This document shows positions 24,826-32,277 of a stretch of 64,000 nucleotides of DNA, piece by piece. The stretch spans positions 1,674,001-1,738,000 of the forward strand of contig OY969721.1 in the NCBI GenBank assembly GCA_963702175.1. Reading direction: 5' to 3'. Under the pieces are notes generated by a model, which saw only the letters and a program-made list of their open reading frames with translations, was not told the DNA's origin and searched no databases. The position numbers and the translations under genes were made by a program. Each line of letters opens with the position of its first letter. Position 1 is the first letter of the stretch. The DNA comes from VRUE01 sp963702175. Its GTDB lineage: Bacteria; Actinomycetota; Thermoleophilia; Solirubrobacterales; 70-9.

Positions 24826-25299
24826 TCAGCCCTCGTAGGCCCGCTGCAGCTCGGCGATCTCGATCTTGCGCATGCTCAGCATCGCTTCGGTGACGCGCTT
24901 CACCTTCTCGCGGTCCTCGTCTCCCATCAGTTCGCCGAGGATGCGGGGGACGATCTGCCAGGAGAGACCGTATTTGTCGCGCAACCATCCGCACATGCTC
25001 TCTTCGCCACCGCCGGCGGTTAGGTTCTCCCAGAGGTAGTCGACTTCGTCCTGGGTCTCGCAGTCGACCTCGAATGAGATCGCCTCGGTGAACTTGAAGC
25101 GTGGCCCGCCGTTCAGCGCCGTGAAGCGCTGCCCTTCCAGCTCGAAGGTGGCGATCATCACCGTGCCGACCTCTCCTGGACCGGCCTCGCCGTAGCGGCT
25201 GATGCCGATCACCTTCGAGTCCTTGAAGACTGAGGTGTAGAAGTTCATCGCCTCCTCGGCCTGGTCGTCGAACCACAGGAACGGCGTGATCTTCTGCAT
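24826..25299 (-). CDS. PhnB-like VOC superfamily protein
   Basis: A 157-residue protein of the PhnB/3-demethylubiquinone methyltransferase-like VOC group: it begins ITPFLWFDDQAEEAMNFYTS, has the conserved GGPRFKF and ISFEVDCETQDEVDYLW, and later YGLSWQIVP. These proteins form bihelical beta-alpha-beta-beta-beta dimers; substrates are mostly unknown. GGAGAAAG precedes the ATG at 25299. It is divergent from another VOC gene at 25494. Confidence 0.88.
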   Translation of the reverse strand: MQKITPFLWFDDQAEEAMNFYTSVFKDSKVIGISRYGEAGPGEVGTVMIATFELEGQRFTALNGGPRFKFTEAISFEVDCETQDEVDYLWENLTAGGGEESMCGWLRDKYGLSWQIVPRILGELMGDEDREKVKRVTEAMLSMRKIEIAELQRAYEG

Positions 25300-25493
25300 G
25301 GGCTTTCTCCTTCAGATCGAGTGCTGGATCGACGACGCCACGACGCAGCGAGGCAAGGACGTCATGAGGGTAGACCGGGCCCGGCCTCCGGATTCATCGA
25401 TTCGACACATCGATCGACTCCCGACCGATTAGTTTCGTCGTTATGGGTAGTCGTAGATAAAGGAATCCGACCACCAGAAGCAGGAGGAGAGAG

Positions 25494-25886
25494 ATGGCTG
25501 AGACAGATACCGCGACCCGGATCACCAAGGTGGGGACGGTGATGGTCCCCGTCAGCGACCAGGACCAGGCGATCGAGTTCTTCGTCGAGAAACTCGGCTT
25601 CGAGCTGCGCGGCGACACCGCGTACGGCGAAGGCCAGCGCTGGGTCGAGGTGGCGCCGCCGGGAGGCGCGACGCCGGTTGCCCTGGTGCCGCCGGGCGAA
25701 GGCGAATCGGTGGGGATCATGACCCGGATCGGGTTCGACACCGACGACATCGAGGCCGATCACGCGACCCTGCGCTCACGCGGGGTCGACGTCGACGACG
25801 AGGTGATGCGCGAAGGGGACCCGGTGCCGCCGATGTTCTTCTTTCGCGATCCGGACGGCAACCACTTCCTAATCGTCGAGCGGTAG
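25494..25886 (+). CDS. Glyoxalase/VOC superfamily protein
   Basis: A 130-residue protein with two beta-alpha-beta-beta-beta units: the first starts VGTVMVPVSDQDQAIEFFVE-KLGFELRGD, the second IMTRIGFDTDDIEADHATL, ending FFFRDPDGNHFLIVER, the usual metal-site end of glyoxalase/bleomycin-resistance proteins. GAGGAGAG precedes the ATG. It begins a cluster with the DUF899 gene 18 bp downstream and a broken VOC gene, perhaps a detoxification or stress operon. Confidence 0.88.
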   Translation: MAETDTATRITKVGTVMVPVSDQDQAIEFFVEKLGFELRGDTAYGEGQRWVEVAPPGGATPVALVPPGEGESVGIMTRIGFDTDDIEADHATLRSRGVDVDDEVMREGDPVPPMFFFRDPDGNHFLIVER

Positions 25887-25904
25887 CGAGGGGGAGGCGA
25901 TTCG

Positions 25905-26633
25905 ATGACGGACCGGATCCCTAGCCCGCCGCAGGTCGCCTCGCCACAAGAGTGGACGGCGGCGCGCGAGGAGGTGCTCGTCAAGGAGAAGGCGCAGCTG
26001 CGTGCCGCCGACGCGCTCGCCGCGGAGCGGCGGCGCCTGCCGATGGTTGAGATCGAGAAGGAGTACGTGCTCGAGGGGCCGGAGGGGAAGGTGACGCTGC
26101 TCGACCTCTTCGAAGGGCGGCCGCAGCTGATCGTCTACCACTTCATGTACGGGCCGAGCTCGGACCACGGCTGCGACGGCTGCTCGATGTTCGTCGACAA
26201 CCTCGGCCACCTGGCGCACCTGCGTGCGCGGGACACCTCCTTCGCCCTGGTCTCCCGCGCACCGCTGCCGAAGCTCGAGGCGTTCAAACGCCGCATGGGA
26301 TGGGACGACATCCCCTGGTACTCCTCGTTCGAGAGCGACTTCAACCCCGACTTCGGCGTCTCACCGCCCGAGCCGCAGCCCGACCAATACCAGGACGGCG
26401 ATACCTTCGGCCTCAGCGTCTTCCTGCGCGACGGCGATCGCATCTTCCGCACCTACTTCACCGACCGGCGCGGGGTCGAGCCGCTCTCCAGCAACTGGGC
26501 GCTGCTCGACCTCACCCCGCTGGGTCGCCAGGAGGAGTGGGAGGATTCGCCGGAGGGACGCCCGCAGGGCCCCCTGTATGAGTGGTGGCGCTTGCACGAT
26601 GAGTACGACGACGAGGAAGGGAGCAATCCGTGA
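25905..26633 (+). CDS. DUF899 thioredoxin-fold protein
   Basis: A 242-residue protein of DUF899: LLDLFEGRPQLIVYHFMYGP and the cysteine pair in DHGCDGCSMFVDNLGHLAHL mark the thioredoxin-like fold, followed by ALVSRAPLPKLEAFKRRMGW and WYSSFESDFNPDFGV. Members are thought to be peroxiredoxin-like, but activity is unproven. It overlaps the decayed VOC gene by GTGA at its 3' end, indicating they were one operon. Confidence 0.88.
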   Translation: MTDRIPSPPQVASPQEWTAAREEVLVKEKAQLRAADALAAERRRLPMVEIEKEYVLEGPEGKVTLLDLFEGRPQLIVYHFMYGPSSDHGCDGCSMFVDNLGHLAHLRARDTSFALVSRAPLPKLEAFKRRMGWDDIPWYSSFESDFNPDFGVSPPEPQPDQYQDGDTFGLSVFLRDGDRIFRTYFTDRRGVEPLSSNWALLDLTPLGRQEEWEDSPEGRPQGPLYEWWRLHDEYDDEEGSNP

Positions 26634-26883
26634 CCACCGAGACGCCGCTGATCACCGGCAGTCCGACGCCTTCGGCCTCGAGTTCCGTCCCCATGTGCAC
26701 CCGATCGAGCTGCGGGTCGAGGATTTCGAGGCGGCGCGTGCCGAGCTCGAATCGCGCGGGGTGGAGTTCGAGGGCGAGACGCTCGACTCCGGCGTCTGCT
26801 TCCAGGCCTTCTTCCCCGACCCCGACGGCAACGCCCTGGCGATCCACCATCGCTACGCACCGCCAGGGGAGGAGCCGTCGTAG
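26630..26883 (+). pseudogene. VOC-family gene with internal deletion and frameshift
   Basis: The GTG start overlaps the DUF899 stop and gives TTETPLITG, a normal VOC N-terminus. The first beta-alpha-beta module then disappears and the reading changes frame to SDAFGLEFRPHVHPIELRVE and FFPDPDGNALAIHHRYAPP, the C-terminal half of the same family. About 50 codons appear to be missing, judged from usual family length, and the junction is out of frame, so no complete protein can be made. Confidence 0.8.
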
Positions 26884-26895
26884 ATCTTGGGGGGT

Positions 26896-27663
26896 TTACC
26901 CCGTGGCCTCCGCGTAGCGCAGCGAGCCGGGGGTCGTCAGGTTCTCTCCAGTCTCGAGCAGCGTCTTGAGGCCGGAGAGGATCATCGGCCAGCCGCCAAA
27001 GAGTTCGTCGTTGGCGCCCTCTCGGAGCTGGTCGTGGGTGACCGTCAGCCGGCATGAGTCGCCGACCGGCTCGATCTCCCAGGTCACCCGCGAGGTCCCT
27101 TCCTCCTTCACCTGGTCGCTCCAGAGGGCGGTGAAGCTCTGGACCAACCGCTGCGGCGGTTCGACCTCGAGGTTCTCACCCTCGCTGATCGCGATGCCGG
27201 CCCCGGGGTGGACGGCCTCGTAGCGAGAGCCGGCGGTCCAGTCCGAGCTGACGCCGACGCCGAAGTTGTAGCGCTGGCGCAGATCGTTGTCGGTGATCGC
27301 CTCCCAGAGGCGCTCCGGCGTCGTCTTGATGTAGATCTCGAAAACCTTCTCCATGGTGTCCTCCTCGATGTCTTTCTTGAGCTTGCTCAGGCCCGCGGCC
27401 CAGGGCTCGGCGTACTTGCTCACCCAGCGGTCGTGGACGAGCCGGATCGGGACGGGGTTCAGGAAGTGGAGCTTCTCGCGGCCCCGCCTCCTGGTCGTGA
27501 CCAGTCCCGCCTCCTCGAGCACGCGCAGGTGCTTCATCACGCCGAAGCGCGTCATCGGCAGGCGCCGCTCGAGCTCGCTGAGGGACTGCCCGTCCTGCTT
27601 GAACAGCTCGTCGAGCAGCCCGCGGCGGGTCGGGTCGGCGAGGGCCTTGAACACGTCGTCCAT
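26896..27663 (-). CDS. ArsR-type regulator fused to SRPBCC (AHSA1) domain
   Basis: A 255-residue fusion. Residues 1-95 are an ArsR winged helix (FKALADPTRRGLLDELF, MTRFGVMKHLRVLEEAGLV) and residues about 105-245 an AHSA1/SRPBCC domain (VFEIYIKTTPERLWEAITD, VTWEIEPVGDSCRLTVTHD). Such proteins are one-component sensors that bind a hydrophobic ligand in the SRPBCC cavity, or have been split elsewhere into two genes. No metal-binding cysteines are seen. The promoter (27671-27700) carries an inverted repeat that suits autoregulation. Confidence 0.88.
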   Translation of the reverse strand: MDDVFKALADPTRRGLLDELFKQDGQSLSELERRLPMTRFGVMKHLRVLEEAGLVTTRRRGREKLHFLNPVPIRLVHDRWVSKYAEPWAAGLSKLKKDIEEDTMEKVFEIYIKTTPERLWEAITDNDLRQRYNFGVGVSSDWTAGSRYEAVHPGAGIAISEGENLEVEPPQRLVQSFTALWSDQVKEEGTSRVTWEIEPVGDSCRLTVTHDQLREGANDELFGGWPMILSGLKTLLETGENLTTPGSLRYAEATG

Positions 27664-27670
27664 GGGCAGG

Positions 27671-27700
27671 ACTATAGGTGACTATTAGGTCACATGTCAA
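27671..27700 (-). promoter_or_regulatory. Leaderless promoter and operator of the ArsR-SRPBCC gene
   Basis: On the minus strand TTGACA (27700-27695) and TATAGT (27676-27671) are 18 bp apart, and TATAGT is 7 nt before the ATG at 27663. The spacer holds GTGAC-CTAATA-GTCAC (27678-27693), a clean inverted repeat placed to block RNA polymerase. Confidence 0.75.
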
Positions 27701-27813
27701 GCCGAAGCGATGCCTTCCTGCGAGAGGCGGCGAAATTCGACGGAGCCAGGACGCGCCGCCCGTCTTGCCCATGAGCGAGAGTCCGGGCGAAGTCTGCGAA
27801 GTGACCCGGGCGC

Positions 27814-28015
27814 TCAGGCTTCATCGTCGGCGATCACGTCGTCGAGCTCGTCCTGATCGAGCGGGACGAACTTCACCGTCTCGCCGTCCCTGCGCGGTCG
27901 TGTAGTTGCCGGGCGTCACCTGGACGCCTTTGACGCTGCGCTGGTCGGGGGTGCCGCCGGAGACGGTGACCAGCCCCTCGGCGCTCAGGGTGGAAAGCTC
28001 GACGGTGACGGCCAT
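27814..28015 (-). pseudogene. Small protein gene with frameshift
   Basis: From ATG 28015 the frame gives AVTVELSTLSAEGLVTVSGG and QVTPGNYTTAQ, then turns into an Arg-rich shadow. The natural continuation is in the next frame, GETVKFVPLDQDELDDVIAD, ending at a stop at 27814. The total length of 202 nt is one base over a whole number of codons, so a single extra base near 27895-27905 explains it. Natural mutation or sequencing error cannot be told apart. Family unknown. Confidence 0.65.
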
Positions 28016-28070
28016 GAGTGTGATTTTGCCGCGAAGAGATAGACGAGCAGGCTCCCGTTCTGCCGCCTTC

Positions 28071-28310
28071 CTATCCAGTTGCCCGATCAATGAATTTCAA
28101 CACGGGCACCCGTACGCGGCGGGAAAATAGGACCGCGAGGACCAAGCAAACAGCGGTCACCGCAAGCCCGGTGGTAACTGGCGATTTGACGACGGCTGCG
28201 AGACCGAGGAACGCGGCCAAGACGAGTCCGAGGGATCGTGAAGTGAACCGGGGCGAAGCTTGGAGGACTTTCCTCCTCGGGCTGTGGTCGGTCTTCCGGT
28301 TAGCTGTCAA
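28071..28310 (-). CDS. Small membrane protein (tentative)
   Basis: About 79 residues from a TTG at 28310 that overlaps the stop of the preceding gene. Two hydrophobic helices are visible (SLGLVLAAFLGLAAVV and TTGLAVTAVCLVLAVLF), followed by a basic end. The longer open frame to 28415 overlaps the 28300-28521 gene in another frame and is less likely. Start and reality are uncertain; no family recognised. Confidence 0.4.
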   Translation of the reverse strand: MTANRKTDHSPRRKVLQASPRFTSRSLGLVLAAFLGLAAVVKSPVTTGLAVTAVCLVLAVLFSRRVRVPVLKFIDRATG

Positions 28311-28521
28311 GGCCGTGAACCAAGAGCCGCTTCGCCCGCTTGCTCTCCAGCACCAGCTTTCCGTGCTCATAGACCTGCGATCCTGGCTCTGCGTTTCCTG
28401 CTCCCAGCCAGTCAACTAGCTCCCGCTCGGTCATCTCGTGAAAGCCGTAGGGGTCGCTTTCCTTTTCGCGCTGCGACCGCTGCGCCAATCTCGCCGCCAG
28501 CATTTCTCGCGGATCAGTCAT
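28300..28521 (-). CDS. Small hypothetical protein
   Basis: A 73-residue charged protein (TDPREMLAARLAQRSQREKE, then FHEMTERELVDWLGAGNAEP) with balanced composition unlike the Arg-rich shadow frames around it. The ATG at 28521 has no obvious ribosome site. G+C is lower than average here, as in neighbouring small genes between 28 and 30 kb. Function unknown. Confidence 0.5.
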   Translation of the reverse strand: MTDPREMLAARLAQRSQREKESDPYGFHEMTERELVDWLGAGNAEPGSQVYEHGKLVLESKRAKRLLVHGLDS

Positions 28522-28606
28522 TCGCCGGTCAGAGTAGAGGCCAGCGGAAATCGATACCGTTTTGTCCGCCAGAGCAGGGACTTCCCGCCGCGTCTACGAC
28601 GCCCTC

Positions 28607-28612
28607 TATCCT
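28607..28612 (+). promoter_or_regulatory. -10 element TATCCT of a probable leaderless promoter
   Basis: TATCCT is 8 nt before the ATG at 28621, with no ribosome site. Confidence 0.5.
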
Positions 28613-28620
28613 GAGACGCG

Positions 28621-28767
28621 ATGCTGCACGACCTTCTTGCGTGGACATTTCTGCTTCTGATGATCTGGGCCGGTGGTGCCTCGGTGATCGCCTTCAAGGC
28701 GAGACCAAAGCCGTTGCCACAGCCACCCGCAAGCCACCCGCTGGGCTTCATGCCCCCTTCCGCATAG
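28621..28767 (+). CDS. 48-residue single-span membrane protein
   Basis: A short frame with one transmembrane helix (LLAWTFLLLMIWAGGASVIA) followed by a basic, proline-rich tail (KARPKPLPQPPASH). TATCCT lies 8 nt before the ATG, matching the leaderless pattern of neighbouring genes, which is the main reason to believe this small gene. The next gene has its own TATCCT promoter 84 nt downstream. No family is recognised. Confidence 0.5.
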   Translation: MLHDLLAWTFLLLMIWAGGASVIAFKARPKPLPQPPASHPLGFMPPSA

Positions 28768-28850
28768 CGCCAAGCTCGCAGACTGCTTGCAGCGACCTTG
28801 GAGCATGGCGCGAGCGGCCGCCACGGCTCCGGGTGGGACTCTGGCGGGGC

Positions 28851-28856
28851 TATCCT
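28851..28856 (+). promoter_or_regulatory. -10 element TATCCT of a probable leaderless promoter
   Basis: TATCCT is 7 nt before the GTG at 28864. Confidence 0.55.
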
Positions 28857-28863
28857 GGCCGCC

Positions 28864-29853
28864 GTGCCCAGTCCACTCGACCGCCTCGAACGCACCTACG
28901 CAGACGCCGATGCCGCGAGCGGTCCGGACTTCTTCCGACGCCTGCGCGACTACAAGCGCCTGACGGACGCCGACGACACGATCCGTGCGGCTGCCGAGCG
29001 TGTGAAAGCGGAGGTGGAGGCCGCCGCAGAGAGGCTGGAGACGGAGGACGAGGAGGTGATCCGCGACCTGATCCGGTACCGACGAGAACTGGTCGAGCGC
29101 GCACCGGAGGTGGACGATTCCCGCCGGCCGCGCCCAGCGGGGAGCCTGGCCGACCTCGAAGCCAGGCGGAAACTCGAGGAGTGGGTGTGGACCCTCTCCA
29201 ACTTCGACGCCATCGCGGCCGACGCCGCCGACAAACTCGTACAGCGGCGCAACCTCGACGGCACCAGGGCGCGGATGCTCGGCGAGATCCTGAACGCGAA
29301 GCTCTACAACCTCGAGTACCCGGAACCGACCCGCCGAGTCGTCGGCCAGCGCCGGGACCTGGACGACCTGTACGAGGCGGTCAACGCCGCGCGTGCCCGA
29401 CACACGGCGGCCCAGCAGCACCTAGAGGAAGTCACCCAGTCGTCCGGCTTCCTGCCCCTCCGTCGCGTCGCCTGGGTCGTCTCCTACCTGGAACCGCGCG
29501 AGCCGACGCAGGCGTCCACGGAGGACGAGGAACGGGAACGAGCCGAAGCAGTCCTCCTGGAACTGTCGGGAGACTTCCACCACCTGCGCGAGGCAGTGCG
29601 GCCGGTGGAGGCGCGCGGGCCGCTCGATTCGGACGCTCAGCAGGCACTCCAACGGCACGAGACCGAGAGCAAGAAAGACCTCGCCGACCTCCATCGGTCG
29701 CTCCGACAGCGAGTCGAAGAAATCGAAATCGAGACCGCGCCGAAGGGGTGGAAGACGCTTGACACCACGCAGAAGATCCAGGTCGCGGCCCTAGCGGTCG
29801 CCGTGCTCGGAATCGTCGTCGGAGCAGTCGTGACGATTGCGGTGGCGGGCTGA
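28864..29853 (+). CDS. Coiled-coil protein with C-terminal membrane anchor
   Basis: A 329-residue, highly charged helical protein (RVKAEVEAAAERLETEDEEV, ESKKDLADLHRSLRQRVEEI) ending in a hydrophobic helix (IQVAALAVAVLGIVVGAVVT) that should anchor it in the membrane. The GTG at 28864 is preferred over the ATG at 28798 because TATCCT precedes it by 7 nt. No catalytic motif is seen. Codon choice favours ACG/GAC-type endings and few Ala-rich shadows, slightly unlike its neighbours; horizontal origin is possible. Confidence 0.7.
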   Translation: MPSPLDRLERTYADADAASGPDFFRRLRDYKRLTDADDTIRAAAERVKAEVEAAAERLETEDEEVIRDLIRYRRELVERAPEVDDSRRPRPAGSLADLEARRKLEEWVWTLSNFDAIAADAADKLVQRRNLDGTRARMLGEILNAKLYNLEYPEPTRRVVGQRRDLDDLYEAVNAARARHTAAQQHLEEVTQSSGFLPLRRVAWVVSYLEPREPTQASTEDEERERAEAVLLELSGDFHHLREAVRPVEARGPLDSDAQQALQRHETESKKDLADLHRSLRQRVEEIEIETAPKGWKTLDTTQKIQVAALAVAVLGIVVGAVVTIAVAG

Positions 29854-30252
29854 CGGACACCAGTTTGAGTACGTGCCAGGCAAGCCATTTGTAACGGGGT
29901 CGGGACTTCGAGGAGCCTGGACGGGACATCGGGACCGGGGGAAAACCATTGCTCCGACTCGCCCCTACGCGCACGCGCGCGAGAACCCCGAAACTCACCC
30001 TGTCCGAATGTCCCGCCTTAGTCCGGGCCTCGGACCCGCCGACGATGGACTCCGCCCAGGCGATCTTCGCGCAGCAGACGATCATCGTCGTGCTCAACGT
30101 GCCGGTGCGTGCGCGTGACCAGCATCTGCGACGAAATCGCGGGGGGCCCCTTGACAGGACGGGTTCGGACCTCGATCCTGCGGAGCAGGGGAGCTTGTGA
30201 TTTCAAGGTCCCCCCACGTCCCCGGTCGGCGTCCGATTGTCGGGAGAGAGCG
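29854..30252. other. Gene-poor stretch with a downstream promoter
   Basis: No convincing gene in 399 bases; short frames lack family features and no tRNA could be folded by eye. TTGACA at 30151-30156 and GATCCT at 30174-30179 are 17 bp apart and could drive the small gene at 30253. Confidence 0.45.
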
Positions 30253-30396
30253 ATGACCCCTCTCCTCCTCGGACAGGCGCCCGATTACTACGTCCACGCG
30301 ACGGCGATCCTGGGGATCGTGCTGTTCCTGATCGTCGTCGGCCACGCGATCCTGGCCCTGCTCCGCAACCTCCGGAACTTCCGCGACGGCCGCTGA
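30253..30396 (+). CDS. 47-residue membrane protein
   Basis: A short frame dominated by one transmembrane helix (HATAILGIVLFLIVVGHAIL) with a basic end (LLRNLRNFRDGR). GGGAGAG lies 5 nt before the ATG, and a TTGACA/GATCCT promoter is 75 bp upstream. Convergent with the ABC permease gene. Function unknown. Confidence 0.55.
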   Translation: MTPLLLGQAPDYYVHATAILGIVLFLIVVGHAILALLRNLRNFRDGR

Positions 30397-30408
30397 CCTC
30401 AAGTCGGA

Positions 30409-31257
30409 CTACCGGCTGCGGTAGAGGCGGTTAGTGAGCGGGGCGAAGACGGCGGTGAGCGCGGCCGCGACGGCGAGGACGATCGCGATATCGTCGGCCT
30501 CCGCGTTGCCCTCCATCAACCCTCGCGAGGCGGTGGCGAGGATCGAGATCGGGTTGACGTCGACGAACGCCTCGAGGGCGCTTGGCAGCGTCTCCGGTTC
30601 GACGAAGACGTTGCTGAGGAAGGTGAGCGGGAAGATGCTCATGAAGCCCGCGTTCATCACCGCGTTGGGCGAGCGCAGCAGTAGCCCCATGGTGGTGAAG
30701 ACCCAGGAAAGGCCGAAGGCGAAGACAATCACCAGCGCCATCGCCGCGACCACGCCCGGTACTCCGGCACTGGGCCGGAAACCGAGCGCCACGCCGAGCA
30801 CGACGATCACGGTGCCGGCGACCAGGTAGCGGACGCTGTCGCCGAGCAGGGCGCCGACCAGCGGCGCCGGCCGCCAGATTGGCAGCGAGCGGAAGCGGTC
30901 GACGACCCCTTTGGTCAGGTCGGTGTTGAGCGAGATCCCCGAGTAGACGGTGGTGAAGAGCACCGACATCACCAGCACGCCGGGAAGGATGTAGTCGAGG
31001 TAGTCACCGGTCGAGCCGGCGATCGCGCCGCCGAAGAGGTAGGTGAACATGAGCACGAACATCACCGGCGTGATCGTCACGTCGAGTAGCTGCTCGGGCA
31101 CGTGCTTGACCTTGAGCATGCCGCGCCAGCCGAAGGTGAGCGTGGCCGTGAGGGCGCTGGCACGGGGCGGCCGCTCGGTGGAGGAGAGTGCTTTGCGCAG
31201 CGCCGCCTCCTCGATCGGGGACAGGGATGGGTCTTGGGTGGTCGGTGTGGTGCTCAT
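30409..31257 (-). CDS. ABC-2 type permease (DrrB-like)
   Basis: A 282-residue permease with about six membrane helices: PVMFVLMFTYLFGGAIAGST, LPGVLVMSVLFTTVYSGISL, and RSPNAVMNAGFMSIFPLTFL, the last a typical ABC-2/DrrB signature. It should pair with the ATPase encoded just upstream to export drugs or hydrophobic metabolites. Its ATG overlaps the ATPase stop by 4 nt (ATGA), so the subunits are made together. Confidence 0.9.
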   Translation of the reverse strand: MSTTPTTQDPSLSPIEEAALRKALSSTERPPRASALTATLTFGWRGMLKVKHVPEQLLDVTITPVMFVLMFTYLFGGAIAGSTGDYLDYILPGVLVMSVLFTTVYSGISLNTDLTKGVVDRFRSLPIWRPAPLVGALLGDSVRYLVAGTVIVVLGVALGFRPSAGVPGVVAAMALVIVFAFGLSWVFTTMGLLLRSPNAVMNAGFMSIFPLTFLSNVFVEPETLPSALEAFVDVNPISILATASRGLMEGNAEADDIAIVLAVAAALTAVFAPLTNRLYRSR

Positions 31258-32249
31258 GCCGCCTGCTCCTCCTCGATCGGGGTCTCTTGTTCCTCTGCCT
31301 GCTCCTCGGCCGGGTGCCCGGTCAGCGCCAGGAAGACCTCGTCGAGGCTGGGTTGGCCGAGCGAGAAGGTCGCGATGCCGACGCCGGATCGCGCCAGCAC
31401 GGCGACGGCCTCGGCGGCGCGGTCGGTGTCGGAGCAGGGACTGCTCAGCGCCGCCGGGTCGGGCTCGAGGCGCATCGAGCCTAGCTCGCGGGCGAGCAGG
31501 CGCTCCGCCTCCGGTCGCTGCTCGGAGTCGAGCAGCCGCACGTGCAGAGCGCCCGACCCGACCGAGGCCTTGAGCTGCGCGGGCGTGCCCTCGGCGATCA
31601 CCTTGCCGCGGTCGATCACGGCGATCCCATCGGCGAGCTGGTCGGCCTCGTCGAGGTACTGCGTGCAGAGCAGGATCGTCGTCCCCTCGTCGACCAGGGC
31701 GCGGACGATGTCCCAGACCAAGTTGCGGGAGCGCGGGTCGAGCCCCGTGGTCGGCTCGTCGAGGAACATCAGCTCGGGGGTGACGACGATGCTGGCGGCG
31801 ACGTCGAGGCGGCGGCGCATCCCGCCGGAGTAGTTCTTGACCAGGCGCCCGGCGGCCTCGGCCAGGCCGAAGGCATCGAGCAGCTCGCTCGCCCGTCCCT
31901 TCGCGGCCGGCCGCTTGAGGCCGAGCAGGCGCCCGATCAGCGTCAGGTTCTCCAACGCGGTCAGCTCCTCGTCGACCGAGGCGAGCTGCCCGGTGAGGCT
32001 GACCAGGCTGCGCACCTCGTCGGCTTCGGCGACGACGTCGTGGCCAAGCACCCGCGCCGAGCCGGCGTCGGGACGCAGCAGCGTCGCCAGCATCTTGATC
32101 GTGGTCGTCTTGCCGGCTCCGTTGGGCCCCAGCACGCCGTAGACAGAGCCGCGGCTGACGGCGAGGTCTACTCCGTCAACCGCCTGCACGTCGTCGAAGG
32201 CCTTGGCCAGGCCCGTGACTTCGATCGCAAGTGTGGACTGCGTCGTCAT
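31254..32249 (-). CDS. ABC transporter ATP-binding protein (DrrA-like)
   Basis: A 331-residue ATPase of the daunorubicin-resistance type. Walker A GPNGAGKTTT, Q-loop LTGQLASVDEELT, signature YSGGMRRRLDVAAS, Walker B LMFLDEPTTGLD, and the extended C-terminal region typical of DrrA (SLGQPSLDEVFLALTG). It powers the DrrB-like permease. GGGAG lies about 6 nt before the ATG. It is divergent from the sigma factor, with only 28 bp between starts, so the two promoters overlap the opposite gene ends. Confidence 0.93.
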   Translation of the reverse strand: MTTQSTLAIEVTGLAKAFDDVQAVDGVDLAVSRGSVYGVLGPNGAGKTTTIKMLATLLRPDAGSARVLGHDVVAEADEVRSLVSLTGQLASVDEELTALENLTLIGRLLGLKRPAAKGRASELLDAFGLAEAAGRLVKNYSGGMRRRLDVAASIVVTPELMFLDEPTTGLDPRSRNLVWDIVRALVDEGTTILLCTQYLDEADQLADGIAVIDRGKVIAEGTPAQLKASVGSGALHVRLLDSEQRPEAERLLARELGSMRLEPDPAALSSPCSDTDRAAEAVAVLARSGVGIATFSLGQPSLDEVFLALTGHPAEEQAEEQETPIEEEQAA

Positions 32250-32265
32250 CGAGCTCCCATTCTTC

Positions 32266-32271
32266 TACCCT
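32266..32271 (+). promoter_or_regulatory. -10 element TACCCT of a probable leaderless sigma-factor promoter
   Basis: TACCCT is 6 nt before the GTG at 32278, inside the 28-bp gap to the divergent ABC gene. Confidence 0.6.
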
Positions 32272-32277
32272 GAAGGG

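Noticed and set aside
29854..30252. Possible tRNA or structural RNA in the gap
   Set aside because: No cloverleaf with a T-arm could be folded by eye.
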